A stretch of 64,000 bases of DNA from Fennellomyces sp. T-0311 (GCA_025266875.1 JALLLT010000018.1:372001-436000); one strand, 5' to 3'; positions 45,408-58,002 are shown, numbered from the stretch's first letter. Numbers and translations are program-made. Notes: a model not told the origin generated them from the letters alone.

Positions 45408-47226
45408 TTATCCCATCATATCGTGTTTTGAACCCTTCATTCCGACCCCTTCGTATACCTGCGCTTCTTTACAGTTTTTTCCTTTGAGCGTGGTTTCTTC
45501 ATCCGCATCCTTTGTAACTTTCTTGGGCGGTCTACCACGTCGTTTTTTGGGGTGAATAATCGTTGTTTGTGTTCTTAATAACTTGGGACTTTTTTGGCTT
45601 CCCAGTTTCTTGGATCCTAAAATTTTGAAGTCAATGTTTAAATTTCTTACCTCCATCTAAACTTGTGTCATCGTTCACTTCAATCGCCCCAATACCTTGA
45701 CTATAGTTTTGCGCCTCAGTGATAGAAGCTGACTTCGCTGAAGTGAAATAAATATCAGTACCACGCGTCTTAAAAAGATAATATATGTCAACGTTTTAGA
45801 ATGACTTATGTTTATGGACCACCCTTGTACTGCTGCTTGCTTCAGATGGTGTGGCTCGCTGGTGTGGTATACTCGTGGCAGCTGACTTTTGCTTGTTACC
45901 GTTGACCGGCAACTCCTGTTGTACACCTTTGCCTGTTTTCTGCCGTCGATCTCGCGACTGTAGCCTTTTTGTGACTTCTTGATAGTTCTTGTGTGTTAGA
46001 TTCAGGTTTCCTTCCATCGCGTTCACTAGAGAGTTTAGTGTCCAAGGTAGGTAGCTTTTTAAGGTTGCCCTCAACTAACTCCGGAAGACGATCATCACAA
46101 AGTAAATCATCTACTTCAAGCAGACCAGGGGTTCGTAAAGTTCGTCCATCTCCGTGCAGACGCACACTATCGTCGTCGTCGTCGTCGCAAGAAATACTGT
46201 CACTATCGCCGTCACTACTGGAGTCGCCGTTCTGAAAATCCCTTAGCTCATCGTCTTCATCATCACTTGACATCTCCTTAGAAGCATAACTTGATGAACG
46301 CGACTGAGGGTTTGCATAAGTGTCACTGGAACTATAATATTGTTTTTCAATCAAAAAGGTCAAAAAGTGGACAGATAATACCTTTCAGCGGGGGTTGCTC
46401 TGGTGTTGGAAGGAGCTTCGGTAGTACTAGTGATAAAGTTGTATTAATAGTAACTCATGGATGTACGACAACCTACACACACCGATTGCCAGCCATCGCA
46501 CCTGGGGCTAAAGCAAACAGTAGAAAAGGTGTTAGTTTTGATAATTAGTGTTTTGCCGTGCTTACTTTCTTTATCCTTTACACCCCAGAATGCTTTACGC
46601 ATCATCAGCATCGCGCCCCAGCTTTCAATGCACGCAACAAGAGGGTACTCCTTACCAACCAGTTTTTCATACATTCCTTCGGCTTCCAGCCGTACTTGTT
46701 TTGAAAGATGCTCCCAAGTATTTGATGGACTCAAATTGTGATGCGCTCGAATATCAAGAACAAGATCTGCTGTATACATGAGTGCATTACCTTTAAAAGT
46801 TGCGTAATACCGATCATGGTAAGGGATATTCTGCTTCCTTAAGATGTCTTCGCATAGGTACTCGTATTGAGACCAGCGAAATTGGAGCGATGTTCCTTCT
46901 CGGACGAGTGGTTGCCTAACATCGCGAGGGATCTCTACATCTGCGAAAGGATTTTGCGTAGGAGAACATTGTGGGTAAGATGGAAGCGGTCCTTGCGTGG
47001 TTGTAGTTGTGGTCAACGCATTAGCAAATTGTAACGCGAAACCTGAACCCTTGTCCTTGAGCTTACTCGTACCTGTTTTTACTTCCTCCAGATTGGTTGA
47101 CACGGCTAGTTCCAAGCGGATGAGTCGCTGATCAACCGCAGCAAATCCGTCGGTAACGCACTTCTTGAATTCGCCAATGGTTTGGAGAAACGTTGATAAA
47201 AGCCTTGTCGTTGTGTCGTCAGCCAT
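45408..47226 (-). CDS. Unrecognised gene with acidic region and AT-hook
   Basis: The 5' part is clear: exons 46566-47226, 46477-46507, 46382-46426 and from 46331 on, all in frame. The first exon has a coiled-coil start (LLSTFLQTIGEFKKCVTDGF) and a globular domain of about 110 residues (FRWSQYEYLCEDILRKQNI through CIESWGAMLMMRKAFWG). Exon 4 is very acidic with a six-Asp run. In the simplest reading the frame ends at 45896 (390 residues). Alternatively a further intron leads into another frame that splices 45836|45769 and 45655|45617 to an exon with a perfect AT-hook (KKRRGRPPKK), ending at 45408. The AT-hook exon joins in phase, so I favour the longer gene. AT-hooks bind the minor groove of AT-rich DNA; a chromatin or element-encoded role is inference. 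Confidence 0.55.
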
Positions 47227-50200
47227 CGGTTTGAATGTTGGAGCAGAAAAAGTACAAAAAATAACAGCTGCGCGAATTTGTTTCTGGTAGTGACAGATGA
47301 CGACGGAAATTTAGGAATAGGCAGTAGGATGTTTAAGGAAGGTGTTACCTACGGAGGAACGGGCCGAGAATCTATTGTCAGAATGAATATCTGAGAGGGT
47401 GTCAATTTTAATGCAGCACCTGAAAAGCTGGGAAACCAGAAAAAAAATTTACAGTACTGTTTATACACGGAGACTGTTTTTTGTTGAAACGGAGCCTCAA
47501 AAAAGGTATAAAAGGAGGGCAGAATTTTTAGTTATGTCCCTCGGTTCCCTCTGCAGGATCTGTACGGTGCCAGCCGCTCGTTGTTTCCAATTTTCATCCA
47601 TATGAGGGTAACTGAGGGTGTTAATTGAAGGGTATCTGTTATATTTTTACAAATCGGTTGAAAAAGAGCTTATGCTACAATCGAAATACCAGCTTGTGTT
47701 AACTCATAGGCTAGTCTCATTTTTTGCAGAATGAGCATCCAATTTTTTCCTATATATATGGCCTGTCTTGGTAAAACAAGATGGGCCTTTTTTTAGTATA
47801 TTTGTTCAAAGTAATAAACACGTGCGAAGTAATGACATTACACTGAAAAGATTCGCTGCAGCTGGTCAATCAACAGTAGAATGTTATAACGATGAGATTC
47901 TGTCAATGGTGTACCGTCGTGTTCAGGCAGCGTGAACAAGGATCGCATTGTCTGTAAAACTTAAAAGCAGACACATTTCAATGAACTAGTTGCTTGGGAA
48001 ATACAAGCGAGCCACTGCACACGGCGTATTTTATTACGCTCACCAAACTGCCGTGTACCTTTGACAATTCGTCATGACACTCAACCTCCGGATCTCATTG
48101 CTGCCACTTCAGATTCAAATTAGTATCCTGTGTGAACTTCCATTCAATGAATGCATGCGGTCAAATTCTGTGTGCAGGACGTGGACAAGTGCAAAGCTGT
48201 CTAAAGGTGTCTAAATAAAGAAACATTTACACTTGTTACTGCTATAATTTGCGTTTGAGATAGCTACTTTGCATTTAAAAGAGGCTCAGCGTGGAGGTAA
48301 TACATTCTTGTTGGACATATAAACTCTTGGAGCCTCCTGGTTCATCGGCCTCGAAAGTTTATCATGACTAGGCGCTTGTTTTGAAATCTCCAACATCACA
48401 AAAGTATATTTTGACCGAAACTTCTGCTCACAAGCAAAAGCTGTAACGAGTTCAACCTTTCATTTTACACGATGACTTTCATCTTTTTATTTAGCAACAT
48501 CAGCTTCCCGATACGTAGCGGCAAGAAAACTAGAGGGAGGGTCATTTCAACAATAAAGTTTCGAAAACGCAATGTCAGTTCGGGAAAGGGACCTTGGGAA
48601 ATCTAGTATGGGATCATTGTTGTGCCGACATATTTATCCATCAAGCTTTATGTCGCAGTAGTTTGGAGTCCGTATACTAGCAATCGCCAACAGAGTCGCT
48701 GCTTTTCGATTGGATCAAGTGAGCTTATCCTTCGTTACAACTAGACATTATAGATAATGTTAATCTTGTACAAGGATAATGGATGTTCAGCACAACTTCT
48801 TTCGTACTTTCGTTCAACGCGAGGTTACATATGTTATCCTGCCGAATTGCACACCCCCTTATCTTTTTCCATTATCCAGTACATTGTTTTTCCGTACATT
48901 CAATGCTTTGAATCCCTGTATTAAAACAACTTCGTATAATTGCTCGCATTCGCACAGCAAAAGAAATAGTACGTGTAGCGATCGAAACTTGAAGGATCGT
49001 CAGGGATCGTTGAGTGCCATCGAAAACTGAGGCAGCTTCAATTAGAATATAGATACGCTAGACCGGCAACAAATTATTTCGGCCTTCGAAGAAAGCATCG
49101 ATCAGCGTGAAAGCAAAATCAGTATAAAGTTATCTTGGCGCATACATGTATCACAATAGTAGTAAATCAACGGCTTAATAGGTTTTGTTGGATGGCATAT
49201 CATAGTTGTGATGATGGATGGCCGTTTATGTGAAATTACAAATCTAGCGTTCCTTCATCTTCTAGCCAGGATTTCATGTATCCTTCGCAAACTCTTGACG
49301 TTGTTTGTCGTGGAGCGAGTGCAAGTAAGGTTTTATCCAGTGATTTATTCTGCAGCTTGACTATACCATTGACTACTCATGTATGATGCCTAACAGTCAA
49401 CCTGCGTTGCATATCCACGGTGATGTTATACTTTCGTTTGTCACTGCCACATTTTGCTTTGGAGATTACTGCGAACGCTCGTGATGGCACATGGTGGGTT
49501 TTAAAATCCAGTGTCAATCGTGTCGAGCTTATATAATGGAGTAACAGGTCATTTTTTCTCACCTTGCAGGGTACTTTTTATGGTCGATCATGTACGGTAC
49601 ATGGGGAAAAGGATTGGGCGCTTCAACCGAAAAGAATGTTATGGCCGGCCGTGTATTGCCTAGAGCAAAGCACGGGTGTTGCACTTATCGCTCGTTGCAA
49701 TCCCGGTTTTGTGCTATTAGAATTGACATCAACAAGCAGAAGTATCCAAGAAACAGTTGTTTAGACACGCTTGGAGTATTAAACTGCAAAAGCTGTCATC
49801 ATGATATATCCAGACTGCCATATCAGTTGTGTAGCTAATCTTCTGGAGACGAAGCTCACTGGCGTGTGCATATAGTTCAACCAGTCTGAAGCAAAGTAGG
49901 GGTCTGCGCGCTGTGCGTCATTAGGCGGACGTGTTGGCATGGCAGTAATGTGGATCAGTAGTAAAGAAGTACAAAAAGAAAGCTACTTTGCCAGCTATAC
50001 AAGCTCAATTTATCTCTATGCACATTGTTGACTGTGGTTGTTACTGCTGCATGGAAGGTCTCCGTAGGCCATGACTGTGTTGTGTTTGAGAAAAGAGGAC
50101 TGCTCTCGCGCTAAAAAGGAAATAAAAGGAACCAGTCCAACCATTGCAAGTACTTTTCGACGAGAATATGTTGAACTATTTGGTGCTTGCACATAATGAG

Positions 50201-50586
50201 CGTAGTGCAAAGCTTGGTTTGTACTTTCTGTCTATCTGCCTTGGAAGCGATTTCCTTGCTTGATCCCGCAACCAGGATATCTGTTCAGAAATCGGACCGT
50301 CGACCACTTTTCATTGGACTCAACCAACTGCTGCCGTAGTTTCCAGTAGTGGTTTGCAGCTATATAAATATATAACACAACAATAGATCTTTACGAATGT
50401 TGATATAAATCATGTCGAGCACTAGGGGGGATAAATAACTTAGGGCGTTCGAATACAGAAGTCATTTTCAACTGACAATTTGGAAGTATCGATTTTTCTG
50501 GTTACCCGAATGCGCTCTAATCAATATAATATATCTTGAATAGTCGATTGGACAATTTAATGTACAATGAGAGTGCGACTACATCT
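47227..50586. other. Gene-poor stretch
   Basis: About 3.4 kb without a supported gene; the longest frames are 60-85 codons and carry no motif. The left end should contain the promoter of the AT-hook gene, the right end the 3' flank of the cystathionine lyase gene. Confidence 0.45.
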
Positions 50587-51871
50587 TTAATAAGCACGTT
50601 CTAGCGCGATCTTGAAATCCTCAACCAAATCCTCTGTGTTCTCAACTCCAATAGAAACTCGAACAAGCATTTCGGTAATATCCAGAGATTTTTGTAACGC
50701 AATGGGGACATTCATATGGCTACCATAAGCAGGCGATCCAATCAATGTTTCCGCACCACCCAGCGATGCTGCCAAAGTCGCCACGCGCAAATTCTTATAA
50801 AAGGCATTAACATTTTGAATATCGCCTTGCAAACGGAACGACAACATTGCACCGAACCCTCTCTGTTGCTTTGCCGCCAGTTCGTGTTGGGGATGCGATT
50901 TGAGTCCTGGATAAAATACTTGTTCAACTCTTGGATGCTTTTCCAGAAACTCGGCAACAGCCATTGCGTTTTGTTCGTGACGGATCATTCGCAGCTCCAA
51001 AGTCACCAGACCACGACGTGCCAAAAAGCAGTCGACAGGGGATGGCACACCACCAACACACGCTTGTACAGAATGCAATTCTTCGTAAAGCTCCTTGCTG
51101 TTGGTTGCTGCAACACCCATTAACACATCTGAATGACCGTTGATGTATTTCGTGACGGAATGCATCGCAATATCTGCGCCCAGCTGGAGCGGATTTTGAA
51201 AGTACGGGGTCATGAATGTGTTGTCAACGACCAAAAACGCGCCATGTTGATGTGCATATTGCGCAATCGCTTGGATATCAACGATTCTGAGGGTGGGGTT
51301 ACTGGGTGACTCGATCCAGACCATCTGTTTGTAAAGCCATTATGGAAGTCTGTAACACGTTTCTCACAGCGGTGTTTGCTTTACCTTCGTGTTTGGTTTA
51401 AATAAGGCAACAATATCTCTCGCATCACGTAAATCTGCAACGGTGGTTTCGAGACCATGTTTCTTTGCAACCTTGGTAAATGCTTGATAGGTGCCACCAT
51501 ACAGAGCATCCGAAGCAATCAGATGGGAGCCCGAGTCGAGAATGGTAAGAACAGCTGAGGTCACGGCTATGCCTGACGCAAAAGCTGCAGCAAATTTGGC
51601 TCCTTCGAGCGATGCAATTGCAGCTTCAAAGGCACTGCGGTTCGGATTTCCGTCTCGAGAGTACACATACTCCTATATACTTTTTAACAATTTGAAGGAC
51701 ATTATGCGCTGTTTTATGTACCTGATCCATAGCATCAGCAGTGCTATGTTTGAACGTTGTCGAGAGTGAAATGGGCGGTACCACAGCCCCTGTATTCGGA
51801 TCGGGCTGCTGACCAGCATGGATAGCACGCGTGCCAAACCCGTATTTTCTGTCTTCGTCTGTATTGCCCAT
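50587..51871 (-). CDS. CYS3: Cystathionine gamma-lyase / gamma-synthase family enzyme
   Basis: Three exons: 51722-51871, 51385-51672, 50587-51324; 1176 nt, 391 residues. All marks of the Cys/Met-metabolism PLP family are present: YGFGTRAIHAGQQPDP and PPISLSTTFKH at the start, EYVYSRDGNPNRSAFE, DALYGGTYQAF, the cofactor Asp in LVVDNTFMTPYFQNPL, the Schiff-base Lys in HSVTKYINGHSDV (about residue 205), and SLGGAETLIGSPAYGSH near the C-terminus. The family includes cystathionine gamma-lyase (reverse transsulfuration, cystathionine to cysteine) and gamma-synthase. The close likeness to yeast Cys3 in length and in the SLGGAETLIGSPA segment favours the lyase. Cytosolic. Confidence 0.93.
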
Positions 51872-52914
51872 GGAAAATAAGTGAAAGAGAGTGTATTGTT
51901 ATACAAGAGCGTCACCAGGGCTATAAATCCTGTCACAGATCGACCCCTAAAAATAATCAGGTAACCTTGGACTCAACCGGGCCTTATTGCAATCAATTGA
52001 CGTACTACTTTTGCGCTGCAAATACTTTACGTATTGTTATAATACCCAGTTTTTCCATGGAACAACCCTTGGATATAATAGCCTCTATAAACAAAACGTA
52101 TCATCTCATCCGACGTACGGAGGTTTCCACGATGCAAGGCAATTTTGGTGTTGCACAAGGGTAAACTATTTCTAAAGAAACGTGACGGTCCTCCCCCGGT
52201 TAGTTCAACTCTAGATGAGAATTGATCACACTTGGACCAGAAATTAGATGGTGATCGTATTAATCAAAGTTCAGATGTAAGACTATGCAAAGATGTACAC
52301 ACTAATAGTTGATGTCGACGAAATCCAAGTTACCCGGTGCGAACTCAATGGCGGAGCACTGTACAACAAAGCAGTGAGGCAAAGATAAAAAAATAATGGT
52401 GTCAACGGTAAGTTTACAGAAATAGCTGATATTAGAGGCGTTATTTTTATGAAAAACTGGATGTCCATTCCAGGGAAATAGTTATTGTCCATCCAAAAAT
52501 GCAGTTGGGAGGATCTTTCTGTGAGTATTTAATAAGTATGGGACATGTAAATATTGCTTACAAAAATGCTGCAATGGATATACGTAGAATAATTATGCAC
52601 ATTAGATGATACATGTATGATCATTTCCAAAAAGTCATCAAGAGCATATACACCGATGCAGCACGTATTAATGGATGTACACCTTGACCAAGAAGTATAA
52701 CTTCCTAGTATACCAGACAGTCGAGTCTAATTCATAACCAGTGACAAAGAACAGGCTCGAGGGTACATAATGCATGTATTCCATAGGATGACGCAAAGTA
52801 TGATTTCCACAAAATCGGCCCATGACTACCAAGCATAAATGCCGGTAAACCAAATGAAATCACTTCAACTGCGAAATTCTGCTGCAGGCGGCATCGCCGG
52901 TAATTGCAAGGATC
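51872..52914. other. Intergenic, promoter side of the cystathionine lyase
   Basis: About 1 kb; contains the CYS3-type gene promoter next to 51872. No other gene recognised. Frames near 52283-52492 and 52668-52853 are short and hydrophobic without motifs. Confidence 0.4.
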
Positions 52915-53559
52915 ATGTCGCTAATAGCAGCTATCGCGCGTATCAATACTATGCATGTTTTCAACCCTCAGCTATCCCATTTGGAGTTTGTAACCCATTC
53001 TGAAAATATGTGTCGAGCTTATGGTCCAGCACAAACCACGGCGGGCAACATTCGAAAGAATCAAGAGGTTACCACCGGAAAATGCAAATCATTACTACCG
53101 CCTCTTCTTACTGAAGGTTTGATGTGGCGCTCCATCGGTATTCCTCTATGGCATGATGGATTAACCTTTGATAACTATGAAGTATCAAGTTCGGGTCACG
53201 TACGCAATATAAAAACATCTAAATTGCTAAAGCAACACCTCAAACATACTGGGTATTGAAAGGTCCACCTACGCTGTGACAAACCAAAAGAATAGCAAAA
53301 CGGCTTTGCAGTATCAATGTGACTTGTCAACTTACATATATCTCGTGCCGTTACCAATGCCTTTGTTCCTAGATTTAACGAGATAAAAAACACTGTCATG
53401 AATATCAATGATAACCCAAAAGACGATTGTGTAAAAAACCTCGAATGCGTGGATCCAAGATCTGGCGTTCTTCAAAGGAACTTTCGGAGAGTGGTAGTCA
53501 CTTTGGCCGACGATCCAGATGCGCAGAAGGAGTATCTAGGCAAGCGGAAAGCAGAATAA
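52915..53559 (+). pseudogene. Broken tandem NUMOD4-HNH endonuclease-like gene
   Basis: One continuous frame with three internal stops (TGA 53257, TAG 53293, TGA 53320). It starts with the end of one HNH unit, INTMHVFNPQLSHLEFVTHSE, where NPQLSHLEFVTHSEN is the typical NxxSNLEWVTHSEN ending. A second unit follows: a NUMOD4 start (WRSIGIPLWHDGLTFDNYEV, then SSSGHVRNIKTSKLLK), an HNH-type stretch (HISRAVTNAFVP), and NINDNPKDDCVKNLECVD. So two units were fused head to tail and both are now inactive; the first lacks its own start. NUMOD4-HNH proteins are known from homing endonucleases of phages and organelles and occur as families in some fungal nuclear genomes. The motif reading is direct; loss of function is inferred from the stops. 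Confidence 0.65.
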
Positions 53560-54861
53560 GCACTAGCTATCTGGCAAAGGAAGGTTAAAGCAGGAGAGCC
53601 GGTTAAAAAGGAGATTGTATGGGAGGGCAATAAAAATTGGCCTTTATTCGAATATTGTAAATATATCTTGTTTATAGTAAAACAATGTACTGCCATATTA
53701 CAGCTGATTCACATACTTACGCCAATAAAGGTTGGATTTTTAAAATGAAAGGACAGTCTATGTACAAATGGGGATGACGTGGCAGTTATTATTATGAAAT
53801 CCTACACTACGTACGTCTGACCATTAACGAATAGGAAGGCTTAATAGATTGAGATACGGAAAGTGATTCCCAGAACCTAAAATTATCCGGCAGTGGGGTA
53901 ATACGCAACGAAAGCTTTCTTGATTGCCGTAAAATTCAGATATGCACCAATATCTACGTGATCCGTAAACACAAAAACCAGACGTATCGTTGTCGCAATC
54001 AAAGTAGATAAGGGCTGGGTTATTGAGAGTATCTTAAACTCTTAAAGCAAGTCAATTAGTCAAAGAGCGTAACAGTACTTGCCCGATTGCAGAGGATATC
54101 TCGTTATTCGGTAAGCGATAAAAGTAGCTGATAGTGTCAATTTGAGATATGTAAAATAGAGAGAATAAATTACTTGAAAAAGCAAGATATGACTGGTATC
54201 ATCCAATGCGCAAGATAGCTTATATTCAGTAAAACGTGGGTGGCGCTATTGGTCCTACGTTAATAGTAAGGGGGAAGGGGCCAAAGTGATAAAGTTCATA
54301 TTAATGTAGTATGTGTTAATATGGTTAATAGACGGAAGCTACGGAACGTGCACAGAGAAAGCACCGGTATATAGGATTATCGTGTCTATCAATAAAATTG
54401 ATAAGTGGTGACAGAGAGATAACACGCATATTGATACTCCACAGATTTGTTTGTGCAACACTGAAATGTGCCACGCCAGAGTCATGTTCCTGCTGCCCCA
54501 TGTGCTATAATCAGCAACAGCGTCTATAAGATTATCGACCCGGTGATAAACGAAGAGTAATAAAAGTATATTGTCTTGGCGTACATTGTGATGTGACCGA
54601 TTGGTAGGACGACCTGACAAAGTGTTATCGACTCAAAGATAAGTTGGGGGTGAATGTGACACAATCCAGAATTTAGCCTGCATTGGAGCGACAATGAATT
54701 TATTCAGACACACAGACAGGTCACAAGAACCGGGCTTATCATGCAAGAGGTGGGTGATATCATTCAACAGACAGTTCATAACAGAAAAGGAATTTATTAC
54801 GTGGATATGTACACATAGCGCAAAATGGGTAAAACAAAACAACAAATTCAATCAAACTAAT
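53560..54861. other. Gene-poor stretch
   Basis: About 1.3 kb between the HNH pseudogene and the UPRT gene. Only short frames; no further HNH or NUMOD pieces were seen. Confidence 0.4.
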
Positions 54862-55846
54862 CTATGCAGCCGTGTTCCAGAGTCTATCGCCGGAATCACC
54901 AAGACCAGGACGGATATAGCTATTATATCAAAACGGGTTATCAAACATTTGTCGGAACATCAAACTTAGGTTTGAACTTACCCGTGTTCATCAAGCGTCT
55001 CATCCACACCCGCGACATACACATGGATGTCGGGGTGCTCTTCTTGCAATTGGGTGATGCCTTGTTTGGACTATACCGGTTTATAAGCAACACTACTCAT
55101 GAACTCATACACTGCTCGCACTTACGCCAAGGACAGCGACAAACTTGATATTCTCGCCAGGCACACCCCATTCCTTCAAAATATTGACGGTAGCCACGGC
55201 AGTGTTACCTGGACAACAACCACAATGAGGATGCGCAGAGAGAAAGGGAAAAGTGCGTTTTTGCTTTTTTACCTGTGGCAATGACGGGGTCCAAAACATA
55301 GCAAACATCGGCATTGGGAGTTTGAGGCAGCTTGTTGTAGTATTCGACGGGTTGCAAAGACACCTAAGGATACTAAAGTCAGATTTTATTTGTGGGAAAA
55401 AGCAGCCGGTCAACAGACCTTTTCCCGGTAAAGACCCAAATGAAGTACAGGTGCCTCAGGGAACAGGGTCAAGAAACCTAATTTTTGCATAAGCAACGTC
55501 ATATCTTGTGATCACTGCATACATACCATCCACAAGTCCAAGGCCTGATCGCAAAATTGGCACAAGGGCCACCCGTTGGCTCACTTGGGCGCCCTGGAAG
55601 GGTTCATAAGGACTAGACAACTTTGGGACAAGTCAGCATTGAAATCATATAAATCACGAGGATGTTTGCACTTGCGGTTTTGTCCTTGGAAATGGAGATA
55701 TCGGCCGTAGCTTCGTAGCCAACCAGAGTAGACAGCTCGCTCATCAATTCGCGAACAGCCTTGGACGACTGACGGGCTTCACGCAACTGCGAAAGCTTGA
55801 CTGCCACAATGGGATGCTGGCTAATGTGCAATGTGCCGGTGGTCAT
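54862..55846 (-). CDS. Uracil phosphoribosyltransferase, bacterial-type
   Basis: Seven exons: 55658-55846, 55527-55620, 55419-55477, 55273-55363, 55126-55208, 54982-55070, 54862-54919; 663 nt, 220 residues. The fold signature is clear: LVPILRSGLGLVDGFLTLFP, HLGLYREKVSLQPVEYYNKL, the PRPP-binding loop VLDPVIATGNTAVATV, and the C-terminal uracil-binding GYIRPGLGDSGDRLW. These match the bacterial Upp type more than yeast Fur1. The enzyme makes UMP from uracil and PRPP. It is divergent from a URC1-like gene, which suggests it is the Urc6-type enzyme of the fungal uracil-catabolic (URC) route or serves both uses. The first intron (55621-55657, 37 nt) is the least certain; a more usual donor nearby breaks the frame. 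Confidence 0.9.
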
Positions 55847-56198
55847 GCTTGAGGGAACTTGTGAGAGAGAGAGTGAGTGAAAGAGTAAAGAGTGAAAGAG
55901 AGCGGCAAGGGCATGCGTGTTTATATAATATCAAACAATCGGGTACAACCAAAATACCATGTATGAAAGGCATCCGTAAAGTTTGACAACCCGTAAAGTG
56001 TTCGATAAGCGGGTCACATGCGAGCAAAAGGTACTTTCCGCATGATAAGTCATGATGAAGTTTGATATCAGTTCAATATACTGTGCACTTTGGGTTTGCC
56101 CAAACGGCCCACCCGAAAAACCATTTAAACGCGACCCAACCGCCCTCCCACTTTGTACTTTTATCCTTTCTTCTTTCTCTTTTTCCTCTTCTCCCGTT
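55847..56198. promoter_or_regulatory. Shared UPRT-URC1 promoter with GATA sites and a direct repeat
   Basis: 352 bp between divergent start codons. It contains two GATAAG sites (56004-56009 and 56044-56049) of the kind read by fungal nitrogen-control GATA factors, and a 9-bp direct repeat CCGTAAAGT (55974-55982 and 55991-55999). A TATA-like TTATATAATA at 55921-55930 lies about 75 bp from the UPRT start. A long GA-rich tract (55862-55905) precedes the UPRT ATG. Nitrogen control is inference from the motif and the pathway. Confidence 0.55.
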
Positions 56199-58002
56199 AT
56201 GACCGTTCCCGACGACCAAGTCCTGAAGCAGCTGCTGACCACCGTCGAAGCCATCCGTGCCGACCAGCACCAGCTGGCTACCCAGGTAATTTCCCCTTCC
56301 TCCTTTTTGTTCTCTCAGCTTCTCACTTTGTATTTATGGTTAGGTTGAGCAACTTATGCACCCTGCTGTTGAAACACCCAAGGCGCACGCCGCTTCGCCC
56401 ACCAAGGTCAAGCCCGTGACGTCTGCATCCGCCTCGTTGTATCCTCAACGTGTGATTCTCACTTGTAAGGAACATTTCGGAAAAATATACCAATGTACTG
56501 ATATCGGCCACAGCGTATCCCCATCAGCACGGCGTCCAGCCTGTGGAATTGAACTGGGGTGCCAAAGACGCCAAGGAGCGTGGTCCTGTGGTTGCATCTC
56601 GCCACGTTGACAGTATCAAAAAGAGGTAAGTCTTCCAACCCAGGAAAGAAAAAAGAAGGGGGTTGCAGAAGAAGACTCACGTGGGAAAATTAGAAATGCC
56701 ATTGGTGCTTATGGCGGTTCATACTGCGTTTATCGTGCATTGGCTACAGCCATTGGTGACCTTAACAATGACCATCGGCCCAACTTTGATATGACCGAGC
56801 CTGCCTTCAAGGTGGGACCTCATCCATCGTGGGCTGACCCCAAGAAGATTGTCTCCTTGGACCCGTTCGGCCACATGGCTCCTCAGCTCTTCAAGAAAGA
56901 GTTCGACGACGGTCTGGACGTCAGACCCACCATTGCATTGACCAAGGCCCACATGACCATGGTCGAGATGGAAAACTTGGTCAAGGAAAAGAAGCTTGAG
57001 GTGGATGGTAAGATTGTGGTGAATGAACGTGGCGACTTGGCTGTCAGCAAGGGCGCTGTTGAACCTGTGTGGTACTTGCCCGGTGTTGCCGAGCGCTTCG
57101 GTATCGACGAAGGCTTGTTGCGTCGCGCTCTCTTTGAAGACACTGGAGGAATGTACCCCGAATTGATCACTCGCCCCGACCTCAAGGTTTACTTGCCTCC
57201 CATTGGCGGCATCTCCATCTACGTATTCGGCAACCCTGCATATATCTCTGGTAAGAAAACGGAGTAGATAGAGGGTATCTAGGAAACCTAATTGCTTGGT
57301 TATAGACCCTACCAAGAAACTTACACTCCGCGTGCATGATGAATGCAATGGCTCCGACGTCTTTGGCAGTGACATTTGCACTTGCAGACCTTACCTCATT
57401 TACGGTATCGAGGAGTGTGTCAAGCAGGCACAGCAAGGCGGTGTGGGTCTGATTGTTTACTGTAAGTTGCTGTTGTTGTTTTTTTTCGCACGGTATTCGT
57501 TTTACTTATGCAACAACAACCCCTTACATCCGCAGTCCGCAAGGAAGGCCGTGCTCTCGGTGAAGTCACAAAGTACCTCGTCTACAATGCACGAAAACGA
57601 CAAGCAGGCGGCGATACGGCCGACCATTACTTTTTGCGAACAGAGTGCATTGCCGGCGTCAAGGATATGCGGTTCCAAGCGCTTATGCCCGATGTGTTGC
57701 ACTGGCTAGGCATCCAGAAGATTGACCGCATGATGGTAAGCTGGTGGGGCTGTTTGGTTGCAGCGCACAAATACTCATCTATCTGTTTTTAGTCAATGTC
57801 AAACATGAAGCACGACGCCATTGTCGACTCTGGTATCCCCATCCTGGAACGTGTCCCAATTCCCGAGGAGATGATTCCTGAGGACTCTCGAGTAGAGATC
57901 GATGCCAAGATTGCGTCGGGCTACTTTACCACCGGCGAGGTCATGGACGACAGCCAGCTGGCCGAAGTCAAGGGCAGAGACTGGGAGGATATCGAGCACT
58001 AG
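56199..58002 (+). CDS. URC1: GTP cyclohydrolase II-like URC1 protein
   Basis: Seven exons: 56199-56285, 56344-56464, 56514-56625, 56694-57250, 57306-57461, 57536-57735, 57793-58002; 1443 nt, 480 residues. The C-terminal half has the cyclohydrolase II core: LRVHDECNGSDVFGSDICTC with three zinc-ligand Cys, then EECVKQAQQGGVGLIVYFRK and EGRALGEVTKY. The first half carries the extra region of Urc1-type proteins (NAIGAYGGSYCVYRALATA, FKVGPHPSWADPKKIVSLDP). In yeasts such as Lachancea kluyveri, Urc1 is needed for the uracil catabolism pathway together with Urc4 and the UPRT-like Urc6. It is not a riboflavin enzyme by this layout. It shares its promoter with the UPRT gene. Confidence 0.92.

Noticed and set aside
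56719..57381. 220-codon minus-strand frame inside URC1
   Set aside because: It is antisense to the large, clearly conserved exon 4 of URC1 and has no recognisable motif.
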